Source of the DNA: Alcaligenaceae bacterium SAGV5
GTDB lineage: Bacteria > Pseudomonadota > Gammaproteobacteria > Burkholderiales > Burkholderiaceae_B
Reading direction: 5' to 3'
DNA length: 64,000 bases
Assembly: GCA_009360345.1 (NCBI GenBank)
Contig: SPDP01000001.1
Span: forward strand, 1,798,001 to 1,862,000
In this document: piece by piece, positions 8,958-18,727 of the stretch
How the letters are laid out: each line of letters begins with the position of its first letter
Position numbering within the stretch: position 1 is the stretch's first letter
Notes under the pieces: model-generated
Databases searched by the model: none
Told to the model about the DNA's origin: nothing
The model's input: the letters and a program-made list of their open reading frames with translations, nothing else
Translations under genes and position numbers: made by a program

Positions 8958-11252
8958 ATGGTCACCACGCACAATCTTGGTTTTCCGCGCATCGGCGCTA
9001 AGCGCGAACTCAAGTTCGGCCTCGAACGCTATTGGAAGGGCGATTCGTCGCGCGACGAGCTGAAGGCGCTCGGCATGCAGCTGCGCCGGTTGAACTGGGC
9101 CAGCCAGCAGGACCTGGACCTGGCGCCGGTGGGCGATTTCGCGTTCTATGACCAGGTGCTCGACATGAGCTTCACGCTGGGCAACCTGCCCGCGCGCGTG
9201 CAGGGTTTCCATGGCGATGCGCTGGACAATTACTTCCGCGTCGCGCGCGGCCGCTCGGCCGAATCCGCGGACGCCCACGCCGCCTGCTGCGGCGGGGTTG
9301 CCGCCGGTGAAATGACCAAGTGGTTCGACACGAACTACCACTACATCGTCCCCGAGTTCACGGCCGGCACGACGTTCACGCTGGACGCCTCGCGCTACGT
9401 CGAACAACTGGCCGAAGCCCGCGCGCAGGGCGTCAAGGCCAAGCCGGTCGTCATCGGCCCCGTCACCTACCTGTGGCTGGGCAAGGCCAAGGACGATTCC
9501 GACAAGCTCGCGCTGTTGCCGCGCCTGTTGCCCGCCTATGTCGAACTGCTGGCCACGCTGGCCGCCCAGGGGGCCGAATGGGTGCAGATCGACGAGCCGG
9601 TGTTGGTCACCGAACTCGCCCCCGCCTGGCGCGAGGCCTTGCGGACCGCCTACGCCGCGTTCGCGGGCGGCCCGGTGAAGCTGTTGTTGGCCACATACTT
9701 CGGCCAGCTCCAGGAGAACCTGCCGCTGGTGTGCGAGCTGCCGGTGCAGGGGGTGCACCTGGACACCATCAACGCGCGCCAGGAAGTCGAGCCCCTGATC
9801 GCCGGCCTGCCGGCGGATCGCGTGGTGTCGCTGGGCGTGATCAATGGCCGCAACATCTGGAAGACCGACCTGAACGGCGTGCTGGACTGGCTGGTGCCGG
9901 TGGCCGCGCAATTGGGCGAGCGCCTGTGGATCGCGCCGTCCTGCTCGCTGCTGCACGTGCCGGTGGACCTGGACAGCGAACAGAAGCTGGATCCCGAGGT
10001 CAGGCCGTGGCTGGCCTTCGCGCTGCAGAAACTCGACGAGCTGAAGGTGCTGGCCGTCGCGCTGCGCGAGGGGCGCATCGCCGCGCAGGCGGCGCTGTCC
10101 GCCAATCACGCGGCGATCGAGGCCCGGCGGGCATCGCCGCGCGTGCACAACCCCGTCGTCAAGGACGCCGTCGCGCGCCTGACCGCCGACATGGGGCGTC
10201 GCCAGCATGCGTACGCCGAGCGGGCCGCCAAACAGGCCGCGCTGCTGAAGCTGCCGGCCTTCCCGACCACCACCATCGGTTCGTTCCCGCAGACCGCCGA
10301 GATCCGCCAGGCGCGCAGCCAGTACAAGTCCGGCGCGCTGGACGAGGCCGGCTACCTGGCCGCCATGCGGGCCGAGATCGGCCGCAGCGTGCGCGAACAG
10401 GAAGCGCTGGGCCTGGACGTGCTGGTGCATGGCGAAGCCGAGCGCAACGACATGGTCGAGTATTTCGGCGAACAGCTCGAAGGCTATGTGTTCAGCCAGT
10501 TCGGCTGGGTCCAGTCCTACGGCTCCCGCTGCGTGAAGCCGCCCATCCTGTTCGGCGACATCAGCCGTCCGGACCCGATGACCGTCGCCTGGATCCAGTA
10601 CGCGCAGTCGCTGACCGACAAGCCGATGAAGGGCATGCTGACCGGACCGGTCACCATCCTGAACTGGTCCTTCGTGCGCGACGACCAGCCGCGTTCGGTC
10701 TCGTGCCACCAGCTCGCGCTGGCCATCCGCGCCGAGGTGCAGGACCTGGAGCGTGCCGGCATCAACGTCATCCAGATCGACGAGGCCGCGCTGCGCGAGG
10801 GCCTGCCGCTGCGCCGCGCGCAATGGCGGGAATACCTGGACTGGGCCGTGGAGTCGTTCCGCATCACGGCCAACGGCGTGCGCGACGAGACCCAGATCCA
10901 CACGCACATGTGCTATTCGGAGTTCAACGACATCATCCAGGCCATCGCCGACATGGATGCGGACGTGATCACCATCGAGACCTCGCGTTCCGACATGGAG
11001 CTGCTGGACGCGTTCGACGATTTCAAATATCCGAACGAAATCGGGCCGGGCGTGTACGACATCCATTCGCCCAACATCCCGACGGAAGCGCACATCGTGC
11101 AACTGATGCGCAAGGCGGCCGAACGCGTGCCGGCCGAGCGCCTGTGGGTCAACCCGGACTGCGGCCTGAAGACCCGCCAGTGGGCCGAAGTCATCCCCGC
11201 GCTGACCAACATGGTGGCCGCCGCCCGGACGCTGCGCGGCGAAGCGAGGTAA
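8958..11252 (+). CDS. metE: Cobalamin-independent methionine synthase
   Basis: Transfers methyl from 5-methyltetrahydropteroyl-glutamate to homocysteine. It has 764 residues from the chosen ATG, which begins [18 protein letters not shown] like known MetE proteins; an in-frame ATG at 8871 would put the MetR site inside the gene. Motifs include [38 protein letters not shown], and the zinc-site segments [11 protein letters not shown] and [11 protein letters not shown]. One local change is [12 protein letters not shown] before the conserved EMTKWF. It is divergent from metR and followed four bases later by a second MetE-like gene. Confidence 0.97.
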   Translation: MVTTHNLGFPRIGAKRELKFGLERYWKGDSSRDELKALGMQLRRLNWASQQDLDLAPVGDFAFYDQVLDMSFTLGNLPARVQGFHGDALDNYFRVARGRSAESADAHAACCGGVAAGEMTKWFDTNYHYIVPEFTAGTTFTLDASRYVEQLAEARAQGVKAKPVVIGPVTYLWLGKAKDDSDKLALLPRLLPAYVELLATLAAQGAEWVQIDEPVLVTELAPAWREALRTAYAAFAGGPVKLLLATYFGQLQENLPLVCELPVQGVHLDTINARQEVEPLIAGLPADRVVSLGVINGRNIWKTDLNGVLDWLVPVAAQLGERLWIAPSCSLLHVPVDLDSEQKLDPEVRPWLAFALQKLDELKVLAVALREGRIAAQAALSANHAAIEARRASPRVHNPVVKDAVARLTADMGRRQHAYAERAAKQAALLKLPAFPTTTIGSFPQTAEIRQARSQYKSGALDEAGYLAAMRAEIGRSVREQEALGLDVLVHGEAERNDMVEYFGEQLEGYVFSQFGWVQSYGSRCVKPPILFGDISRPDPMTVAWIQYAQSLTDKPMKGMLTGPVTILNWSFVRDDQPRSVSCHQLALAIRAEVQDLERAGINVIQIDEAALREGLPLRRAQWREYLDWAVESFRITANGVRDETQIHTHMCYSEFNDIIQAIADMDADVITIETSRSDMELLDAFDDFKYPNEIGPGVYDIHSPNIPTEAHIVQLMRKAAERVPAERLWVNPDCGLKTRQWAEVIPALTNMVAAARTLRGEAR

Positions 11253-11256
11253 GAGC

Positions 11257-12378
11257 ATGAGCCAGCCCCTGAACCCCCCGTTCCGTGCCGATCACGTCGG
11301 CAGTTTCCTGCGCCCCGCCTACCTGATCGAGGCCCGAGACCGCCATGCCAGGGGCGAGATCACCGCCGGGGCGCTCCGGCAAGTCGAGGACCGCGCCATT
11401 GCCGAGATCGTCAGGTTCCAGGAAGACGTCGGCCTGAAAAGCATCACCGACGGAGAGTTCCGCCGGACCTATTTCCACGTCGACTTCCTGCGCCGGCTCG
11501 GCGGCGTGTCGAGCGGCGAACCGGTCGCGGTGCAGCGGCCCGACGGCAAGACCGAACTCGCGCCGCCCGTCATCACGGTGGTCGACAAGGTGCGGCACGT
11601 GGCCGACATCCAGCGCGCCGACTTCGAATACCTGCAAAGCCAGTTGGCGCCCGGCAGCGTCGGCAAGGTGGCGATCCCGTCGCCGACCATGCTGCACTTT
11701 CGCGGCGGCCGCGCCGGCATCAGCGCCCGGCACTATCCCGAACTCGATCCCGATTTCTACGACGATGTCGCCCGTGCCTACGGCGATGAACTGAAGTCGC
11801 TGGCGGCGGCCGGCTGCCGCTACGTGCAGCTCGACGACACCAACCTGGCCTACCTGTGCGATGCCCGCATGCGCGCCGCCGCCACCGGCCGCGGGGACGA
11901 CCCCGACGAGCTCCCGCACCGCTACGCCCGGTTCATCAACAAGGTGGCGGCGCACAAGCCCGAGGGCATGGTCCTGGCCATCCACCTGTGCCGGGGCAAC
12001 TTCAAGAGCACCTTCGCCGCCAGCGGCGGCTACGAGCCGGTGGCCGAGGCCCTGTTGGCCGAGATGAATGTCGACGCCTACTTCCTGGAATACGACGACG
12101 ACCGCAGCGGCGACTTCCGCCCCTTGCGCTTCCTGCCCAAGGGCAAGATCGCCGTGCTGGGGCTGGTCAGCACCAAGTTCGGGGAGCTGGAGTCCAAGGA
12201 CGACCTGAAGCGCCGCATCGACGAGGCCGCGCGCCACGCGCCGTTGGAGCAGCTCGCGCTGTCGCCCCAGTGCGGCTTTGCCAGCACCGTGCACGGCAAC
12301 GACATCGCCGTGGCCGCCCAGCGCGACAAGCTCAGGCTCGTGCTGGAAACGGCGCGCGAGGTCTGGGGCGACGGCTGA
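11257..12378 (+). CDS. MetE C-domain-like (YxjG family) methyltransferase
   Basis: A 373-residue protein resembling only the catalytic barrel of MetE: RADHVGSFLRP at the N terminus, ITDGEFRR, YVQLDDTNLAYL, the zinc-ligand motif HLCRGN and C-terminal LSPQCGF. Such short homologues are usually annotated as methyltetrahydropteroyltriglutamate-homocysteine methyltransferase or YxjG/YxjH and may use other methyl donors. GAGGT precedes the start, which lies four bases after metE, so the two are cotranscribed and probably under MetR. The exact donor substrate is not visible from sequence. Confidence 0.85.
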   Translation: MSQPLNPPFRADHVGSFLRPAYLIEARDRHARGEITAGALRQVEDRAIAEIVRFQEDVGLKSITDGEFRRTYFHVDFLRRLGGVSSGEPVAVQRPDGKTELAPPVITVVDKVRHVADIQRADFEYLQSQLAPGSVGKVAIPSPTMLHFRGGRAGISARHYPELDPDFYDDVARAYGDELKSLAAAGCRYVQLDDTNLAYLCDARMRAAATGRGDDPDELPHRYARFINKVAAHKPEGMVLAIHLCRGNFKSTFAASGGYEPVAEALLAEMNVDAYFLEYDDDRSGDFRPLRFLPKGKIAVLGLVSTKFGELESKDDLKRRIDEAARHAPLEQLALSPQCGFASTVHGNDIAVAAQRDKLRLVLETAREVWGDG

Positions 12379-12493
12379 GCCCGGATCGGGCGGTCATGTG
12401 GCTTCCCGGTCCGTAACATATATCTTGGGTTCAGGTTAACGTAAGCAGATGAGTCCGAGAATGGGTCTCATAAGCTCGAAAGGAGACATCATC

Positions 12494-13702
12494 ATGTCTC
12501 GACATCTGCTGCGGGCCTTACCCGCTTTGGCGTTCGTCCTGTGCGCCGGCGCATCGGCAGCCACCCAGGCGCCGACCATCGTCCTGGGTGCGTCCATCCA
12601 GCTCACAGGCCCCGTCGCCAATACCGGACGCTACTACCGCGATGCCTACCAGATCGCGGTCGATCAGATCAACGAAGCCGGCGGCGTGAAGATCGGCGGG
12701 GTGCCCCACAAGCTGGCGCTCAAGATCTACGACAACCAATCCGACGTGAACCTGAGCGTGCGCCAATATACGCAGCTCGTCACCCAGGACAAGGTCAACC
12801 TGCTGCTGGGCCCCTTCGCCAGCAACTTCGCGCTGGCCGACTCGGCGGTCTCGGAAAAGTACAAGGTGCCCATGGTGCAGGGCGGCGGCGCCTCGGACCA
12901 GATCTTCTCGCGCAAATTCCAATACATATTCGGCACCTTGGCGCCGGCCAGCAATTACTTCGGCAGCACGGTCGAGATGCTCAAGGCGCTCAAGCCCGTG
13001 CCGGCCAGCGTGGCGCTGCTGTACGCGGATGATGCGTTCGATGTCTCGGTCGCCGAGGGCACCCGCCCGTTGCTGAAGTCCGCGGGACTGCCGATCGCGA
13101 TGGACGAGCGCTATAGCACCAACGCCACGGACTTCGCCTCGCTCCTGTCGCAGATCAAGAGCAAGAAAGTGGACGCGGTATTGGTGGCGGGGCACGAGAC
13201 GGAGATCCTGAATTTCGTGCGCCAGGCCAAGAGCCTCGCCGTCGCGCCCAAGCTGTATTCGTTCACGGTCGGCGTCCCGTCGGAGGACTTCCGCAAGGCG
13301 CTCGGCGCCGATGCGGACTACGCTTTCGGCATGACCGCGTGGCTCCCGTCCGCGGCCTTGAAGGACCGCTGGTTCGGCGACGCCGAGCAGTTCGCCAAGG
13401 CCTACAAGGCGAAGTATGGCTATGACCCGGACTACCACGCCGCTTCGGGCGTGGCCGACGTCCAGGCCCTGGTCCAGGCCATGGAAAGCGCCAACAGCCT
13501 GAATCCGCAGAAGGTGCGCGACGCCTTGGCCAAGACCCGCTTCGACAGCCTGTACGGCCCCATCTCCTTCAACGCCCAGGGGCAGATCGACTTGCCGCAG
13601 GTCGTGATCCAGGTACAGGGTGACAAGCTGGCCGAGGTCTATGGCGCCAAGGGTTTCATCGCGCAGCCCAAATACCCGATGCCGGCCTGGGACGCAAGGT
13701 AG
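12494..13702 (+). CDS. Branched-chain amino acid ABC transporter, substrate-binding protein (LivK-like)
   Basis: A 402-residue periplasmic binding protein of the type 1 fold. The signal peptide is [22 protein letters not shown]; the mature part starts [24 protein letters not shown] and contains [24 protein letters not shown] 12494 is preceded by AAAGGAG, which is why it is preferred over an upstream in-frame start at 12449. It is the first gene of a five-gene LIV-type transporter. LIV-family receptors bind branched-chain amino acids, but many also bind aromatic acids or amides, so the ligand is open. Confidence 0.9.
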   Translation: MSRHLLRALPALAFVLCAGASAATQAPTIVLGASIQLTGPVANTGRYYRDAYQIAVDQINEAGGVKIGGVPHKLALKIYDNQSDVNLSVRQYTQLVTQDKVNLLLGPFASNFALADSAVSEKYKVPMVQGGGASDQIFSRKFQYIFGTLAPASNYFGSTVEMLKALKPVPASVALLYADDAFDVSVAEGTRPLLKSAGLPIAMDERYSTNATDFASLLSQIKSKKVDAVLVAGHETEILNFVRQAKSLAVAPKLYSFTVGVPSEDFRKALGADADYAFGMTAWLPSAALKDRWFGDAEQFAKAYKAKYGYDPDYHAASGVADVQALVQAMESANSLNPQKVRDALAKTRFDSLYGPISFNAQGQIDLPQVVIQVQGDKLAEVYGAKGFIAQPKYPMPAWDAR

Positions 13703-13731
13703 GCGGCTCGAAGACTGCCGGAGGACGGGTG

Positions 13732-14595
13732 ATGAACCTGCTCGCGCAAATCCTGGTCAACGGCATACTGCTCGGTGGGCTGTATGCGGTGATGGCGCAG
13801 GGCCTGGCGCTGGTGTGGGGCGTGCTGAACATCGTCAATCTTGCTCATGGCGCGTTCATCATGCTGGGCGCCTACGCGTCCTGGTATCTGTACACGGATC
13901 TTGGCGTGGATCCGTTCCTGGGGCTGCCGATCACGGCCGCAGCCCTGTTCATACTGGGCTACGCCCTCCAGCGCGGGCTGCTGAACCTGGTGGTGCGGGC
14001 GCCCATGTTCAATACGCTGCTCATCACCTTCGGCCTGGAGGTCGTGCTGACCTACCTGGCGCAACTGGCCTTCTCGGCGGACTTCCGCACGATCAATCCT
14101 CCGTATGCGGGCGACAGCTACGCGGCCGGCCCCGTGACCTTGCCCATGGCGCGGCTGGCCGCCTTCGGCGTGGCGCTGGCGCTGACGCTGGGCATGTGGC
14201 TGTTCCTGCTGCACAGCCGGCTGGGCCGCGCCATCCGCGCCACCGCGCAGAACCTCGTGGCGGCGCGGCTTTATGGGGTGGAGCCCCGCCATCTGTACGC
14301 GGTCACGTTCGGGCTGGGCCTGGCGCTGGCCGGCGCGGCCGGGGGCCTGTATGGAACCGTCTCGCAGATCAATCCCTACATCGGGGCGACGCTGACCGCG
14401 AAGTGCTTCGCCATTTCCATCATCGGCGGATTGGACAACCCCCTGGGCGTCATGGTCGGCGGGTTGTTCCTGGGCATCGTCGAATCGCTCACCACGCTGT
14501 ACATCGGACCGACGTTCGCCGATGTCGCCAGTTTCGGCATCCTGGTGCTGGTGCTGTTCCTGCGGCCCAGCGGCCTGCTTGGCAGAGCGGCATGA
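13732..14595 (+). CDS. livH: Branched-chain amino acid ABC transporter permease LivH-type
   Basis: A 287-residue hydrophobic permease. Signatures are NGILLGGLYAVMAQGLALVWGVLNIVNLAHG and RLGRAIRATAQN, the LivH coupling region, and a C-terminal GGLDNPLGVMVGG. ATG 13732 has GGAGGACGGGTG before it; the adjacent GTG at 13729 is in frame but less likely. Its stop overlaps the livM start by four bases (ATGA). Confidence 0.93.
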   Translation: MNLLAQILVNGILLGGLYAVMAQGLALVWGVLNIVNLAHGAFIMLGAYASWYLYTDLGVDPFLGLPITAAALFILGYALQRGLLNLVVRAPMFNTLLITFGLEVVLTYLAQLAFSADFRTINPPYAGDSYAAGPVTLPMARLAAFGVALALTLGMWLFLLHSRLGRAIRATAQNLVAARLYGVEPRHLYAVTFGLGLALAGAAGGLYGTVSQINPYIGATLTAKCFAISIIGGLDNPLGVMVGGLFLGIVESLTTLYIGPTFADVASFGILVLVLFLRPSGLLGRAA

Positions 14596-15539
14596 AGGCC
14601 TGGCGCGCGATCCTGGTGCTGGCGGCGCTGGCCGTGTTGGCCGGCGTGCCCTGGTACGGCTCGGACGTGCTGGTGCAGTTCGGCATCAATACCTTGTTGC
14701 TGGCCGTGCTGGCCCAGGGCTGGAACATCATCGGCGGGTACGCCGGCTACGCGTCTTTCGGCAACTCGGTTTTCTATGGCCTGGGCAGCTATGGCGTGGC
14801 CATCGCCATGGTGCAGTGGGAACTGCCCTTCGCGGCGGGATTGGCGCTGGGCGTTGCGCTGGCGGTCGCCTTCGCGCTGCTGCTGGGCATGCCGGTGCTG
14901 CGCTTGCGCGGCCACTACTTCGCCATCGCCACGCTCGCGCTGGCACAGGTCATGACGGCCATCGTTTCCAACATCGGACTGGCTGGCCAGAACATCGGGC
15001 TGGTCCTGCCCCCGCTCAACAACGATCCGCTGTTCTACGAATTGGCGCTGGGGCTGCTGGTGCTGGCGACGCTGACCATCGCGTGGCTGACGCGCAGCAA
15101 GTTCGGGTTCGGCCTGATCGCGATCCGGGAGAACGAGGAGGGCGCGGCCGTCATGGGGGTGAACACCACCCTCTACAAAGTGGCGGCGTTCGCGCTGTCG
15201 GGCGTGTTCAGCGCGCTGGCCGGCGGCATCCATGCCTACTGGATCACGTTCCTGGATCCGGAAAGCGCGTTCGACATCGGCCTGAACGTCAAGATGATCA
15301 TCATGGCCGTGTTCGGCGGGGCGGACACCGTGCTCGGCCCCGTCGTCGGCGCCTTTTCCCTGTCGGCCATATCCGAGCTGCTGTCCAGCGAGATCACCAG
15401 CGTCGCGGGCCTGTTCTTCGGCATGGTCATCGTCGCGGCGGTGGTGCTGATGCCCCGCGGGCTGACCGATGTGCTGCGCCGCTACAAGAAATCGGGATGG
15501 CGCTATTTCATCGAGAACATCCGGATGCACAGGCTATGA
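14592..15539 (+). CDS. livM: Branched-chain amino acid ABC transporter permease LivM-type
   Basis: A 315-residue permease partner of LivH with about nine membrane spans. The family segments [51 protein letters not shown] and [14 protein letters not shown] are present. The gene overlaps livH and livG by four bases on either side, implying translational coupling in one transcript. Confidence 0.93.
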   Translation: MKAWRAILVLAALAVLAGVPWYGSDVLVQFGINTLLLAVLAQGWNIIGGYAGYASFGNSVFYGLGSYGVAIAMVQWELPFAAGLALGVALAVAFALLLGMPVLRLRGHYFAIATLALAQVMTAIVSNIGLAGQNIGLVLPPLNNDPLFYELALGLLVLATLTIAWLTRSKFGFGLIAIRENEEGAAVMGVNTTLYKVAAFALSGVFSALAGGIHAYWITFLDPESAFDIGLNVKMIIMAVFGGADTVLGPVVGAFSLSAISELLSSEITSVAGLFFGMVIVAAVVLMPRGLTDVLRRYKKSGWRYFIENIRMHRL

Positions 15540-16270
15540 CCGACATCCTGGAAATCCGCAACGTCACGCGGCGCTTCGCGGGGCTGGTGGCCGTGAACCA
15601 GGTCAGCTTCACGCTGGCCGAAGGCGAGATCCTCGGCCTGATAGGACCCAACGGCGCCGGCAAGACCACCCTGGTCAGCCTGATCAGCGGCACGCTCGCG
15701 CCCACGAGCGGCGACATCCTGTACCAGGGCAAACCGATCGGCCACCTGCCCGCCTACCGCCGGGCCCGCCAGGGCATCGGCCGGACGTTCCAGATCATGC
15801 GCCCCTTCCCGGGGTTGTCCGTCCTGGACAACGTCGCGGTAGGCGCGCTGTTCGGCCGCGATGGCGGCCAGCCCGACCTGGGCAAGGCCCGGGAACAGGC
15901 CCGCGCCTGCCTGGATTTCGTCGGCCTGGGCCGCGCGGCCGGCCAGCGGGCCGACGAGCTGGGCGGCCCAGGCCGCAAGCGGCTCGAACTGGCGAAGGCG
16001 CTGGCCATGCAGCCCCGGGTGCTGCTGTGCGACGAGGTCATGGCGGGACTGAACCTGGTCGAGATCGACGAGGTCATCGAGGTGATCCGCAAGGTGCGCG
16101 CGACCGGCATCAGCGTGCTGGTCATCGAACACGTCATCAAGGCCATCAAGAGCCTGTCGGACCGGCTGCTCGTGCTGCACCACGGTGAAAAGATCGCCGA
16201 CGGGGCGCCAGCCGAGGTGCTGGCCAACGCCGACGTGGTGCAGGCCTATCTGGGCAAGCAGCGCGCATGA
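15536..16270 (+). CDS. livG: Branched-chain amino acid ABC transporter ATPase LivG-type
   Basis: A 244-residue ATPase. Walker A is GPNGAGKTT, the Q-loop region reads [18 protein letters not shown], Walker B is [13 protein letters not shown], and the switch histidine lies in VLVIEHVIK. The ABC signature is atypical, [16 protein letters not shown] in place of LSGGQ or LPYGQQRR. The other ATP-site residues are intact, so it should be active. It overlaps livM and livF by four bases each. Confidence 0.92.
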   Translation: MTDILEIRNVTRRFAGLVAVNQVSFTLAEGEILGLIGPNGAGKTTLVSLISGTLAPTSGDILYQGKPIGHLPAYRRARQGIGRTFQIMRPFPGLSVLDNVAVGALFGRDGGQPDLGKAREQARACLDFVGLGRAAGQRADELGGPGRKRLELAKALAMQPRVLLCDEVMAGLNLVEIDEVIEVIRKVRATGISVLVIEHVIKAIKSLSDRLLVLHHGEKIADGAPAEVLANADVVQAYLGKQRA

Positions 16271-16989
16271 GCGAGCCCGCGGCCCCCCTCCTGGTCGTCG
16301 AAGGCCTGAGCGCCGGCTATGACGAGCTGCCGGTGCTGCACGACATCAGCCTCGAAGTGCGGCGCGCCGAGATCGTCGCCCTGGTCGGCAGCAACGGCGC
16401 GGGCAAGACCACCCTGCTGAGGGCGCTCTCGCGTATCCTGCCCAGCACCGGCAACATCGTGATGAACGGCCACCCGTTGTCCCGGGCCACGCCCGACCAG
16501 GCCTTCGCGTGTGGCATGGTGCAGGTGCCCGAGGGGCGGCAGCTCTTCGACCGCATGACGGTTCAGGACAACCTGCTGATGGGGGCCTACCGGCGCACCG
16601 CCAAGGCCGACATCGCGCGCGACCTGGACAAGGTCTACGGCTTGTTTCCGCGTTTGTCGGACCGGCGCCGGCAGCTTGCCGGCAGCATGTCCGGCGGCGA
16701 GCAGCAGATGTGCGCCATGGCCCGCGCGCTGATGGCCGCGCCCGTGCTCATGATGATCGACGAAATGAGCCTGGGGCTCGCTCCCGTGGTGGTCGAGCAG
16801 TTGATGAGTGTATTGGCCGACATCCAGCGCGAGGGGGTGACGACGTTGCTGGTCGAGCAGGACATCCACCTGGCCTTGTCGACGGCGGATCGCGGCTATG
16901 TCATGGAAACGGGCCGGATCGTGCATGGCGGATCCGCGAAGTCGCTGTTGACCGACGAGAAAGTCCGGCAGGCGTATCTGGGGGTCTGA
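16267..16989 (+). CDS. livF: Branched-chain amino acid ABC transporter ATPase LivF-type
   Basis: A 240-residue second ATPase of the LIV transporter. It has Walker A GSNGAGKTT, the LivF-specific VPEGRQLFDRMTVQDNL, signature SGGEQQM and the Walker B region LMMIDEMSLGLAP. It carries the canonical SGGEQQ that LivG lacks. It is the last gene of the operon; no obvious intrinsic terminator follows, and sequence composition shifts to lower GC immediately downstream. Confidence 0.94.
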   Translation: MSEPAAPLLVVEGLSAGYDELPVLHDISLEVRRAEIVALVGSNGAGKTTLLRALSRILPSTGNIVMNGHPLSRATPDQAFACGMVQVPEGRQLFDRMTVQDNLLMGAYRRTAKADIARDLDKVYGLFPRLSDRRRQLAGSMSGGEQQMCAMARALMAAPVLMMIDEMSLGLAPVVVEQLMSVLADIQREGVTTLLVEQDIHLALSTADRGYVMETGRIVHGGSAKSLLTDEKVRQAYLGV

Positions 16990-17654
16990 AAGATTAGGGT
17001 TTGCGGCAGCGCAGTCGCTTGGGCCAGGCCAGCCTCGAACATATGCAATGCAGTCACGACGAATACGAAAAAAACCGCGGTCGAGGGGCGGTGGGGTGTT
17101 CTGGCCGCAGCGTTTGCAGGTTTGGCAAAACATGCCACGGGATTTACGTTTTTTGCACCAGGTTCCGTGCCAGGTGATGACGGAGCCTGTCCCGCAAAGC
17201 ATCGTTTATTCGAGACTGCCAGCCAGGTCCGCCGGATGGGCGTGCGTCCACGACTTTCTGGTCGTCGTGGACCGTGAGCGGGACTTTCGTGGGGGCCGCA
17301 CGCGGACACCCAACTTCAGGCTTCGGCATAAATATTCACCTCCCTCGAGTCCCCCCCGGCATGATGACATGCACTACATCTCCATGCCGCGTACCAAGTT
17401 TCGACATCATTCGGGCACATTGATCCGAGTCAGCACGTTGTGCTTCGTGGGGACGTTCCCGTGGCTGATGAGCAAAACCAAAAGGTGTCCGCGGATTTCC
17501 CGTGGATGAATGGGCGAGATGTTCCAGGAGTTTTCCGAGGTGATATGTTCTACACTTCGTAAAGCCGCTGAGTCCATTCCGCAGAAAACGTTCTACGAAG
17601 TCAAGAGCTTGCATCGGATCACCGAGATGGGCCCTCTTGAGCGAGAGGGGAGGG
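16990..17654. other. Lower-GC gene-poor segment after livF
   Basis: Base composition falls visibly compared with flanking genes. The only small gene I can support is the minus-strand antitoxin-like frame at 17144-17329. A plus-strand frame at 17510 (MGEMFQEFSEVICSTLRKAAE...) and a minus-strand stretch near 17010-17100 that reads like a signal peptide (TAVFFVFVVTALHMFEAGLA) look like decayed coding sequence, but neither can be assigned. No mobile-element gene is recognisable. Confidence 0.5.
17144..17329 (-). CDS. Short BrnA-type (ribbon-helix-helix) antitoxin-like protein, orphan and possibly decayed
   Basis: The 61-residue frame starts at an ATG eight bases after a perfect GGAGGTGA ribosome-binding site. 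RPRAAPTKVPLTV at the start (after MPKPEVGC) and GPGWQSRINDALRDRLR match the C-terminal DNA-binding part of BrnA/COG3514 antitoxins (GRPK...KVxVTxRLD...GxGWQxRINxALR). Between them KVVDARPSGG departs from the family FRATG, suggesting decay. BrnA proteins repress their own operon and neutralise a BrnT RNase toxin. No BrnT-like frame is readable on the same strand just upstream. Family call moderate; function uncertain. Confidence 0.5.
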   Translation of the reverse strand: MPKPEVGCPRAAPTKVPLTVHDDQKVVDARPSGGPGWQSRINDALRDRLRHHLARNLVQKT

Positions 17655-18428
17655 ATGAAAACAATAAAAAAGGACTACTGGATGCAGTCAAGGTTGATCG
17701 TGGAGACGATCCTTGCCGGGACGCTCTTTCTGGCGGTTGTGACAGATGCGCTTGCACTTGGGGGGGCAGATCTTGTTTCCATACAAGGCCCACAGGTTTC
17801 CTACCCTAAAGAAGCCCGGAGGAAGCAGCAGCAAGGAAGGGTCATTCTTTATGCCGAGATTTCCCCTGATGGTATCCCGTATCTGATAAAGATCTTGGAG
17901 TCATCAGGGTTTCCATTGCTGGATAGTGCAGCAGTGGAAGGTTTCAAGACGGCTCGATACGAGCCTTTCGAGAGCGCCGGAGCTGTCGGGGTATACGTTC
18001 CAATCGATTTCGCTCTTTCGCCGCGGCCACCGGGGCAACAGTCGACGCTTCATTTCCTGCTGCGTTCGTGCCGCGAGTTCAATCTCGAGGCAAAAGATTA
18101 TCAAGCTGCAAATCCAGATACCTCCATGCAGAGCATGAGCGGATATCAAGAAACTCTGGAACAAATGCAGGCGTTCATCGAATATGAGCCTCTTCCATGG
18201 GCACCCTCTGCCATGAAGTCCAGGGAAGAGCGCCACCGAGAGTATGCCGAGGCATTTCCACATATATTCGCGAGCGCCCTTGATCGTTGTACCGAATACC
18301 CTAGTTCAAACGCTATGCGGGTCGTTCACGCCGCTTCTAGGGAGATGGGGTTTTTTCGGCAGGATAGGGATGACGATCTGTTCCTGTTCAGGGGCCAGGC
18401 GCGGGGCCGTTTGCCGCGGGGCGAATAG
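17655..18428 (+). CDS. Exported protein with TonB C-terminal domain
   Basis: A 257-residue product from the ATG at 17655, preceded by GAGAGGGGAGG. An N-terminal hydrophobic segment (IVETILAGTLFLAVVTDALAL) looks like a signal peptide or anchor. Residues about 45-125 form a TonB_C domain: VSYPKEARRKQQQGRVILYAEISPDG, ILESSGFPLLDSAAVEGFKTARYEPF. The following 130 residues are unassigned. It lacks the proline-rich spacer of a true energy-transducing TonB and has no ExbBD neighbours, so it may be a standalone periplasmic TonB_C protein. GC content is clearly below its neighbours, suggesting transfer. Confidence 0.65.
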   Translation: MKTIKKDYWMQSRLIVETILAGTLFLAVVTDALALGGADLVSIQGPQVSYPKEARRKQQQGRVILYAEISPDGIPYLIKILESSGFPLLDSAAVEGFKTARYEPFESAGAVGVYVPIDFALSPRPPGQQSTLHFLLRSCREFNLEAKDYQAANPDTSMQSMSGYQETLEQMQAFIEYEPLPWAPSAMKSREERHREYAEAFPHIFASALDRCTEYPSSNAMRVVHAASREMGFFRQDRDDDLFLFRGQARGRLPRGE

Positions 18429-18570
18429 ATTGAAGACGATTGGAGGCCTGACTGCGGGTTAGGCGGAGGTCTGGACAAGAGGGCCATTGAATACCGAGCC
18501 GGAAAGAATCCATCGAGCCCGCTGACAGTCGTGAACTGGTGTACCTATGGATGTACCCATGAAGCAGAAA

Positions 18571-18609
18571 ACAAAAAGGCCTTAGACGGGTTGAAGCGTC
18601 TAAGGCCTT
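18571..18609 (-). terminator. Intrinsic terminator of tRNA-Pro
   Basis: AAGGCCTTAGACG and CGTCTAAGGCCTT form a perfect 13-base stem with an eight-base loop. On the minus strand it is followed by TTTTTGTTTT, directly downstream of the tRNA 3' end. Confidence 0.9.
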
Positions 18610-18617
18610 GATTTCAT

Positions 18618-18694
18618 TGGTCGGGGCGGCGGGATTCGAACTCGCGACCCTCTGCTCCCAAAGCAGATGCGCTACCAGGCTGCGCTACGCCCCG
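18618..18694 (-). tRNA. tRNA-Pro (anticodon UGG)
   Basis: A 77-base cloverleaf on the minus strand. The acceptor stem is CGGGGCG/CGCCCCG with encoded CCA, the D-arm GCGC...GCGC, the anticodon arm TCTGC-TTTGGGA-GCAGA with anticodon TGG, and the T-arm GCGAG-TTCGAAT-CCCGC. The T-stem has one A-C mismatch. The anticodon UGG reads proline codons. It lies at the edge of a lower-GC segment, a typical integration-prone position. Confidence 0.95.
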
Positions 18695-18727
18695 ACGGAC
18701 CCGCATTGTACCTGATGCTCAACCCCT

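Noticed and set aside
7692..11258. 1188-residue minus-strand frame across metR-metE
   Set aside because: It crosses the metR gene in another frame and the antisense of metE; there is no protein-like domain, and it would abolish the divergent metR/metE promoter.
17048..17509. 153-residue plus-strand frame in the lower-GC patch
   Set aside because: There is no ribosome-binding site, the composition is not protein-like, and it overlaps the better-supported antitoxin-like frame on the opposite strand.
17345..17520. BrnT toxin upstream of the BrnA-like gene
   Set aside because: I translated all three minus-strand frames; none shows the BrnT core, and stops interrupt two of them.
18560..18694. 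Prophage attachment site at tRNA-Pro
   Set aside because: I looked for a second copy of the tRNA 3' end in the adjacent lower-GC segment and for an integrase frame and found neither, so I do not call att sites.
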